Positions 57,510 to 64,000 of a stretch of DNA of 64,000 nt are shown here, piece by piece. The notes under the pieces are model-generated. The model had not been told where the DNA came from and did no database searches. It was given only the letters and a program-made list of their open reading frames with translations. Numbering within the stretch: position 1 is the stretch's first letter; each line of letters opens with the position of its first letter. The DNA comes from Megascapheus bottae (lineage: Eukaryota > Chordata > Mammalia > Rodentia > Geomyidae). The translations under genes were made by a program, and so were the position numbers. The stretch is from positions 9,424,001 to 9,488,000 of the forward strand of contig JANJXV010000013.1 of NCBI GenBank assembly GCA_024803745.1, written 5' to 3'.

Positions 57510-57735
57510 AGTCAGCAGATAACACTATGCACTGTTGGCTTACACCTATAATCCTAGTTACTCAGCAGACTGAGATCTAAGGGTCACAGATCATAGCCAG
57601 CCCAGGCAGACCTGTCTATGAGACTTTTATCTCCAGTTAAGCAACAAAAAGCCAGAAGGAGAGGTGTGGTTCAAATGGGCAAAGTACCAGTCTTGAGCAC
57701 ATCACCAAAAAAAAAAAAATGAAAAGTCAGTAGAT
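57510..57735 (+). mobile_element. SINE family A with TSD, nested in L1
   Basis: Element 57521-57724: gcactgttggcttacaccta, cctagttactcagcagactg, poly(A). Flanks agtcagcagat and agtcagtagat (one mismatch). The tail monomer is shortened. Confidence 0.9.
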
Positions 57736-58825
57736 TTGCCATATATGTAGGGCAAACACTTATGAGAGAAATATACTGAAAAATGTCCTGGTGAAAGAAA
57801 ATTAATAAAAATTAAAATATCCTCTTAATGAGAACTATGATCCATGTAACAAAAAGGCAAAATTTTACCAAGTAGTGCAGAATGGGATATAAATAATTAG
57901 GAAACAGAACATGTCCCTAGATTGGAAAGGAGAAATGCACTAAATGTGCCAATTTAGGGGCTTAATAGGATGCCAAAGGGAATCCTAAGGGGAATTGGGA
58001 AGCTTTGACGGAATGGTTTAAGACTTCGTGTGGAATAATAAACAGATGGAGCATGGAAGGAGTCCCAACAGAAAGAATAATGAAAGGGTACTCAACATTA
58101 AAGACCTTAACATATCATAAATCTGAATTAATTAAAAGAGAATAGGAGTCAAGCAGATTGATGACATAAAAGTGCCTATAACTATTCCCAATAATATGTA
58201 AAGATTTAATATTTGACAAAGGAAGAATCACAAATGGAGAAGAGGTGGCTTAGTCAATAGTTGTTGTTGGAATAACTTGGGAAAAACCCCAGCTCAAACC
58301 AGAGGCTGCAGAGTGGTGTTTGATGGGACAGATACAGCAAAGAGAAGCAGGGAAAGCTTTCAACCTGCAGTCTTGGCCCTCTGTCTGCAAAGTGGATGAT
58401 TCCCATAAAACTATAGGTTTCTGGCTCCTGTCTTACAAAAGGTAGAAGACTGAGAGCCTTAGCTTACTGGCTTGGCCCCTAGAGGAATTTGAGTTGTCAG
58501 CCTCTGATTCAGACTGCACCTCCTACCATGTGCCAAAATAAATTCCAGATGGAAGAAAGAGGTAAACATTGAAAAGTCAAACTAAAAGAGGTTAAAACCC
58601 AATATTTGTGTATCTCTGGCTTGGAAAAGGACTTCTGTACTTAAAAGTTATTAAATCACAAAGAAAAATGACTGTCAACAGTTAACACGAATATTTGACA
58701 TTTCCATATGTCTTATAAAACTAATCAAAACAGGAAAAAAAAACAAAAGATTGGGATATAGCAACAGTAAATATGGATATAAATATCAGTATATAGATAT
58801 AAATATTTCAGTGTATATACATGGG

Positions 58826-58846
58826 AAGAAGAAAGAAAGAAAGAAA

Positions 58847-58910
<64 letters not shown>

Positions 58911-58911
58911 A
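58826..58911. repeat. (GAAA)n microsatellite
   Basis: About 20 GAAA units with a few interruptions at the start. It lies inside the old L1. Confidence 0.97.
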
Positions 58912-59879
58912 CGGGTCCATAAGCTTTGGGGGGGAAAGAATTATGCTCTCCTGGACAATGGATAGTGGCTACAGCACATATGTAGGTAAGCTTCAAAAAT
59001 GTATGATATGGTAGAAACATACATGAAATTTGTTCAGACTCACTAGTGATGGAAAAAGTATAAACTGTAATAATGGTAAGAATCAACATCAACTTCATTT
59101 AGCCTAATAAGTTAGAATTCCCCAACTGATACTTAGTTCATTGAGGCTGCAGTGGAACTGTGTCCAAACGTATTATTCATTTCATTGAAAATCAGTTCAG
59201 CCCTTTGGGATAGTAATTTGGCGATTTGTATTGAATCATAAACCATTCAACTTGAGAGAGTCTCCTGTAAAGAAATTAGTCCTATCAGTGAAGAAAAAGT
59301 TGTGTGCTTATCATAACATTGTTTATAATTGAGAAATCTTGGAAACAATCTGAATGCTAATACTGAAAGTCTTCAAGTAAATTATGGAGTAGTTACTTAA
59401 TGAACATTATATAGCCATGAATATTATTATGAGAAGTCTCAGGAACGCTGGTAATTTTCAGTCCTATGAGTAAGATATAGAAATGACATTTATATTACAA
59501 ATATACCAAATAGTCATTTAACTTGCCATGCACATAGAGTTTGGAGTTTGAACTTGAACTCTAGTCTATCAAATCTGAGTCCACTGCTTATGCCACATGC
59601 CATATTCCTTCCAGTTCTGGAGGCCAAGTGCTTCGGACATCGACTGTGGTCCAGAGCATGTACGTTAAGCAACAAAGGAAACCTGGTCTCTTCCCAGCTG
59701 AGTAGGACCCAGCAGAGATCGTTCCTAATAGAGTATGTGGCAGGGTATGAGACTTTTGTCTACCTTATGCTCCCAAGACCTAGGATTTTCTAAAAGTTTC
59801 CTCCTCCTCCCATTGGATACAAGTGATTTAAAAAAAAAAAAAATGAACAAACAGAGACCCAGAGAAAGATCTGTGGCCC

Positions 59880-60140
59880 TGGTGATCCAAACCATACCTT
59901 TTCCTTGAAACTCTCTGTTACATGGCTGTCTGTTTATAAATGCTTTCTGACAGTTTCCTCGGTTTTGTTTTTGTAATGAATTACATTACATTAAAGCCAT
60001 GATCCCCTAAGCCCACTCTGCTTCAGAAATGAGCTTTAGTTGAGGTGAAAGAAAAGACCCCAGGTGGTCTCCAGAGCACTATTGCCTCGCATTAAACAAC
60101 ACAGAAAAGGCTTAGTGGGATTTCACTTTAAGAAAGGAAA
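59880..60140. promoter_or_regulatory. Candidate conserved non-coding block
   Basis: Unique block with gtaatgaattacattacatt and cgcattaaacaacac (TAAT-type) and a gtttataaatg site. Motif content only. Confidence 0.25.
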
Positions 60141-60234
60141 TGTATTGTGAAGAATCCTGAGATTCGAAAACCTGAGCCTGCTGTTACATTTTCGGAATCT
60201 CCCATGCTTAATTTTCTGTGTAGCAGAGTTTACT

Positions 60235-60590
60235 GTGACAGTGATAATCCCTTACATTGTATAGGGCTTTTAGTTTACCGAGCACTTTCTTTTCTTTTTT
60301 CTTTTCATTTTGCAGGGTTAGATTTTGAACGCAAGACTCATGCTAGGAAAGCACTTTGTCACTGAGCTTCACACCCCAGCCCTGGTGTTTCTCTCTCACA
60401 CACACATGTGCTTTTTTTTCTTAATTTTAATCACCCTAACCTAGTGGGGTAGGAAGGCACTGAGATTATTAATACCATATCGCAGACACAGCACTGAGTT
60501 TCCGAAAAGTTAAGGCTCTTACCAAAGGCTTTTTGATGGGACAAAGACCACAGCAAGTACTTGGACAAATCTGGCTTTGAATACAGTGAA
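60235..60590 (-). mobile_element. MIR split by an ID-like SINE
   Basis: Left part gtttaccgagcactttc, right part aatcaccctaacctagtggg then gtaggaaggcactgag. Both belong to a minus-strand MIR-type element. Confidence 0.5.
60295..60400 (-). mobile_element. ID-like SINE monomer
   Basis: Minus-strand: poly(T)-rich tail, gcagggttagattttgaacg, actcatgctaggaaagcact, then cactgagcttcacacccc. A single tRNA-like unit. Confidence 0.65.
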
Positions 60591-61578
60591 CTTACTTGTT
60601 TCACTCCACCATTCTTTCATATATTTCTGTGATCATGCAGTATGGTTATCTTTTGCATTTCTAACATGTGCTCTGTTCAGGCTAAGATCACTGTTGTATA
60701 TAAGCTGAAGGAACTCTATCCAGGAAGAGAACACTGATCAGGAATGTAATGTGATGAGCTACAGGAAAAACTGAAGTCTACGAGTGCACTAATAAGGGGA
60801 ACTAACCTAACTGCAGTGGGGGCCAGGGTCGGATATCACTTATTTGGAGTATATGACATCTAAGCTGAGACATCACAAAAAACGATGACTGGCAAGAGGT
60901 AAGAAGAGAGAAGAGTTTAGGGTAGAGGCCTGAGGATAGCCAACATTTAATAGGCTGAAGGAGAACCAGAAAAGGAGAATGAACTATCATAATGGCAGAC
61001 ATATTTGAACATACCATGTTTTTAAAGTATGATGTTGAGAGAGAGCGGGAGAGCTTCTGGATGGAAGGAACAGAGAATCATGACAAATGCTGTTGAAAAG
61101 AAGCTGGTGATGGTCTACAATATATATCTCTTCCCCATTACCCCGAAGTCCCACTATAAAAAGGATGCAAATGGAAAATAAATGAAGACTAAACTCCCAA
61201 AGAAAAATAAGAGACAGTAGCCATCAAGAGATGCCAGTCCCCATGTGAATGGCCAGGCAGCCACAGGAGAAAGCTGAGGACTGAACTCCTGATGGTTGAC
61301 GCTGCTTCCAAGCACAGTCGTGGTTAACCCCAGGAGTAGGAGGTGTGAGATCACCGCAGGCCAGGAGGAGGCACGGTATGGAGAACATGGATGGAAATAA
61401 GTCTGTGTGACAAGGAATCAGTCAGAATAAAGGATTTTTCATCACAGACAAACAAGCAGAGATCAGAACCTTGCTGCTTAGACAGAGATCAATGTAATTG
61501 CCCTAGATTCAGCATGGTAGGCCTAGGAGGACGAGGTAGAATTACACATTGAAACAGGAAGTACCGTAAACAGTTTGG

Positions 61579-61777
61579 TTTTTTTTTTTTTTGCCAGTCC
61601 TGGGCTTGAGTTCAGGGCTTGAGCACTGTCCTTGGACTTTCTCAAGGCTAGAGCTCTACCACTTGAGCCTCAGCACCACTTCCAGCTTTTTTCTATGTAT
61701 GTGGTACCAAGGAATCAAACCCTGGTCTTCGTGCATGCTAGGCAAGCACTCTACCACTAGGCCAAACTCCCGGCCCC
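61579..61777 (-). mobile_element. SINE family B
   Basis: Minus-strand: poly(T)14, gccagtcctgggcttgagtt, gtggtaccaaggaatcaaac, ccaaactcccggcccc. Well preserved; flanking duplication unclear. Confidence 0.94.
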
Positions 61778-62082
61778 CAAACTTAATTTTTTTAAAAAGC
61801 CATTTCTAAACAACAACCTTATACCTTCTCTGTAAGGATGTCATTGCCTTTCATGGAAAAAAATCCACAAAACATGTGGGTCACTCTCTGACAGTGACAG
61901 TCAAAAGTTGCTATCAAAGCAAAAGTTCCAACAAGTAAGAAAGGGACCAAACAAGCAGCAGGCAAGGGAAATAAAAAGCATGAAGGAAACAAAAACAATG
62001 TCATGAATAGACGCAAAGATATTACCATCTTTATAGAACATACACAGATGGATAATAAATCAGAAAATAAGAAAAAAAATAG

Positions 62083-62300
62083 CTGAGTGCTGGTGGCTAA
62101 CAACTGGAAATCCTAGCTACTCAGGAGGCTGAGATCTAAGGACTGCGATTCAAAGCCAGCCTGGCAGAAAAGTCCATGAGACTATGATCTCCAGTTAAGT
62201 ACCCCCCAAAAGTGGAAGTGGAGCTGTGGTCCATATAATAAAGCACTACTTTGAATAAAAATGTTCAAGAACAGTTCCCAGGTCCTGAGTCCAGGAAAGA
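62083..62300 (+). mobile_element. SINE family A
   Basis: gctgagtgctggtggctaac, atcctagctactcaggaggc, ttcaaagccagcctggcag; the tail monomer is diverged. Confidence 0.88.
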
Positions 62301-63564
62301 TGGGGGCAGGGGAAGGCAAGAATAAGAAGCTATTCAACATTTTGAAAGTTGAAATATAATCTTTATAAATAGAAGAGAGATACATTAAAGACATACAGGA
62401 CTAAGCAATAAGAAAATTAAAGAATTATTTCAAAAGGCCCCAAATATGACTGACAGAGCACAGTATTATACAGTATATTTCCTGTTGCTGGGGGCCATGG
62501 CTTTCTGGATTGCAAGTGATCAGCTTGCCAACTTGCAAAGCCATTCATTTTCATGAAGAGTTCAGCGGGGGAGATGTTACATATACAGTACCCATAGACT
62601 TACCAGTAACAGTGGGAACTCTGAAGATGAATGACCCTAGGAAATCTGAGGGGAAATCCCCAATTTTTAAAATTCCATACCCAAATGATCAGTCACGTCT
62701 AAGACCTGAATAAAGCATGTTTACCCTTATCATCCTAGACTTATGCCTCTCCTTCACCTTTTCTCAGGAAGCTATTAGGAAATGTGCCCCACTAAAATAG
62801 TAAAGTAATTTAAGGAGGGTCCAGGAAATATAGGTTTTGATGGGGAAAGAGGTAAGGAGAAGGTATAGGTGATGGGTACATACAACCTGAGGAGACTATG
62901 GTAGGCCAGAGAGCTCCAGCAGGATAGCTCTAGGTATGGACTGCCTGTTGTATTTGAACATGTAGAAAATTATGTTTCAGGGGAGATTATGGATCTCATG
63001 AATAGACCAGAAAACCAGCATAAAATGATGCTTTTATGTTAGATTACACTAGACAGGGACTAGTAGATAATGTAATAGATAGAAGCAAGGACATCAAATA
63101 TCAGTGAAGAAAATGTCTGTATGGTCAAATCAACTTAGAAATAGAGACAGTCCCCAGTGTGAACGATTTAAATGGTGTTTGATTTTGCAGTGGTATAACA
63201 AGCATTACACATTTAGTGGAAACTATATTTCACACTTTTAATTGTTTTCTTTTCCTGGATTGACAATCCACAGTACTAGGTTCCCTACAACACTAGGGTG
63301 CAACTCACCATGCATGCTTTCATTATGGACAAATAGCCAATACCTCACTGTATACTGTGTTGCTAAGCTGCAATGTACAGCAGAGTGAGCACACAAAGGG
63401 CATATTCATTTATGACATGGTATAACCTCATTAGGACATAACCCCATAACCCCTGGAAGGTCTATCTTGAAGTAAATTCTAGAATAAATATAAAGAAATA
63501 GAAATCAAGAACAGTGACACTCAAGTATATAACACATTGCCTGGGTGCTGAGAACTCTACCAAT

Positions 63565-63645
63565 ACTTATTGTATAGACAAGGCAACTGAGGTATAGAGG
63601 AGTAAAGTGACTTGCTCAAAGTTGCACAGTAGGAGACAGCATAGC
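63565..63645 (-). mobile_element. MIR fragment
   Basis: Reverse MIR: acaaggcaactgaggtatag, then gtgacttgctcaaagttgca. Confidence 0.7.
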
Positions 63646-63654
63646 ATTAGAATG

Positions 63655-63725
63655 CCCAGTGGTAAAGTGCCAGTCTTGAAATGGTAAGGAGAGTGCCCTG
63701 GCTCTGAGTTCAATGCCCAGGGTCT
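63655..63725 (+). mobile_element. SINE family A tail monomer remnant
   Basis: cccagtggtaaagtgccagt, then ggctctgagttcaatgccca. Only the tRNA-like tail is present. Confidence 0.6.
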
Positions 63726-63842
63726 CACTTTAAAGCCTTTTCCTTCACAACCCAGCCTCTGTCTTGGCATGTCTACATGGGTTTGCTTGATTTGCCTTGT
63801 TATGGTCAAGTTTTATTTTTTTCCTACATTTACTGTTAGACC

Positions 63843-63965
63843 CACAAGGTGCTTTACATGCCTTTTTCTACTTGATTTCCACTCTAGAAGAGAGGTTAGT
63901 AAGGAAACTCAAGGTCAAAGATGCTAAATGTTTTGCCCAGTTTCACAGCTAATGGAAGTCAGTGC
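63843..63965 (-). mobile_element. MIR fragment
   Basis: Reverse MIR: aaggtgctttacatgccttt, then gtaaggaaactcaaggtcaa. Confidence 0.6.
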
Positions 63966-64000
63966 TGGAAAGCCAGTCTAGACCTGCCCGATGCAACAGC

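Larger units (their letters stand above)
57280..59520 (+). mobile_element. Old L1, 3' part of ORF2 and 3' UTR
   Basis: Sense L1 ORF2-like sequence: gtgtggaataataaacagat, acattaaagaccttaacata, tgtgccaaaataaattccag and gaacattatatagccatgaa. It carries many stops. It is interrupted by a SINE A (57521-57724) and a GAAA microsatellite. Confidence 0.75.
43914..64000 (+). other. TENM4: TENM4 intron (5' 20 kb)
   Basis: No further teneurin exon was recognised, in particular no EGF repeat with its regular cysteines. The region holds SINEs, MIRs, two CA microsatellites, an old L1 (57280-59520), a G-rich island (53129-53166) and several AT-rich unique blocks. 44000-45500, 49000-50900, 51300-52400, 53850-55250 and 62400-63500 contain nothing I can name. 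Confidence 0.8.

Noticed and set aside
1..64000. miR-708, which is hosted by TENM4 in human
   Set aside because: I looked for its mature sequence and saw no match; it is expected in a more 5' intron.
43914..64000. Next teneurin exon (first EGF repeat)
   Set aside because: No frame with the expected regular cysteines and splice sites was found; probably beyond the window.

Overview
The window is mammalian nuclear DNA, almost certainly rodent. It holds five coding exons of one large gene on the + strand, separated by long introns full of retroposons. Spliced in order, the exons encode an uninterrupted piece of a teneurin, and I identify it as TENM4 (teneurin-4, Odz4) from the peptide sequence. 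The piece covers the end of the cytoplasmic domain, the single transmembrane helix and the extracellular juxtamembrane region before the EGF repeats. The first cytoplasmic exons and all EGF, NHL and YD-repeat exons lie outside the window.

Layout: intron (1-6503); exon 1 of the window (6504-6602, 99 bp, cytoplasmic); intron (6603-7791); exon 2 (7792-8027, proline-rich cytoplasmic tail plus transmembrane helix); a 26-kb intron (8028-34226); exon 3 (34227-34397, first extracellular residues); 7.3-kb intron (34398-41703); exon 4 (41704-41918); 1.8-kb intron (41919-43702); exon 5 (43703-43913); then about 20 kb of intron to the end. All splice sites are GT/AG, the phases match at every junction, and the exons join into 310 complete codons with no stop.

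The introns are dominated by two dimeric SINE families. Family A has a 7SL/B1-like head joined to a tRNA-like tail. Family B has an ID-like tRNA head joined to the same tail. This pairing of ID-like and B1-like dimers suggests a geomyoid or castorimorph rodent (kangaroo rat, pocket mouse or pocket gopher). That lineage call is an inference from memory of SINE families and was not checked. Older MIR, L2 and L1 fragments form the deeper layer, and several clear nested insertions with target-site duplications give relative ages. Microsatellites (GT, GA, GGAA, GAAA) are frequent, often at SINE tails.

No second protein-coding gene, no true tRNA, rRNA or known microRNA, and no CRISPR or other prokaryotic system was seen. 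The most interesting points are three phase-compatible strong splice acceptors before the transmembrane exon, a frame-neutral 99-bp cytoplasmic exon, an unusually long open frame through the intron into exon 4, the modular SINE architecture, and several AT-rich homeodomain-motif blocks that may be conserved enhancers.
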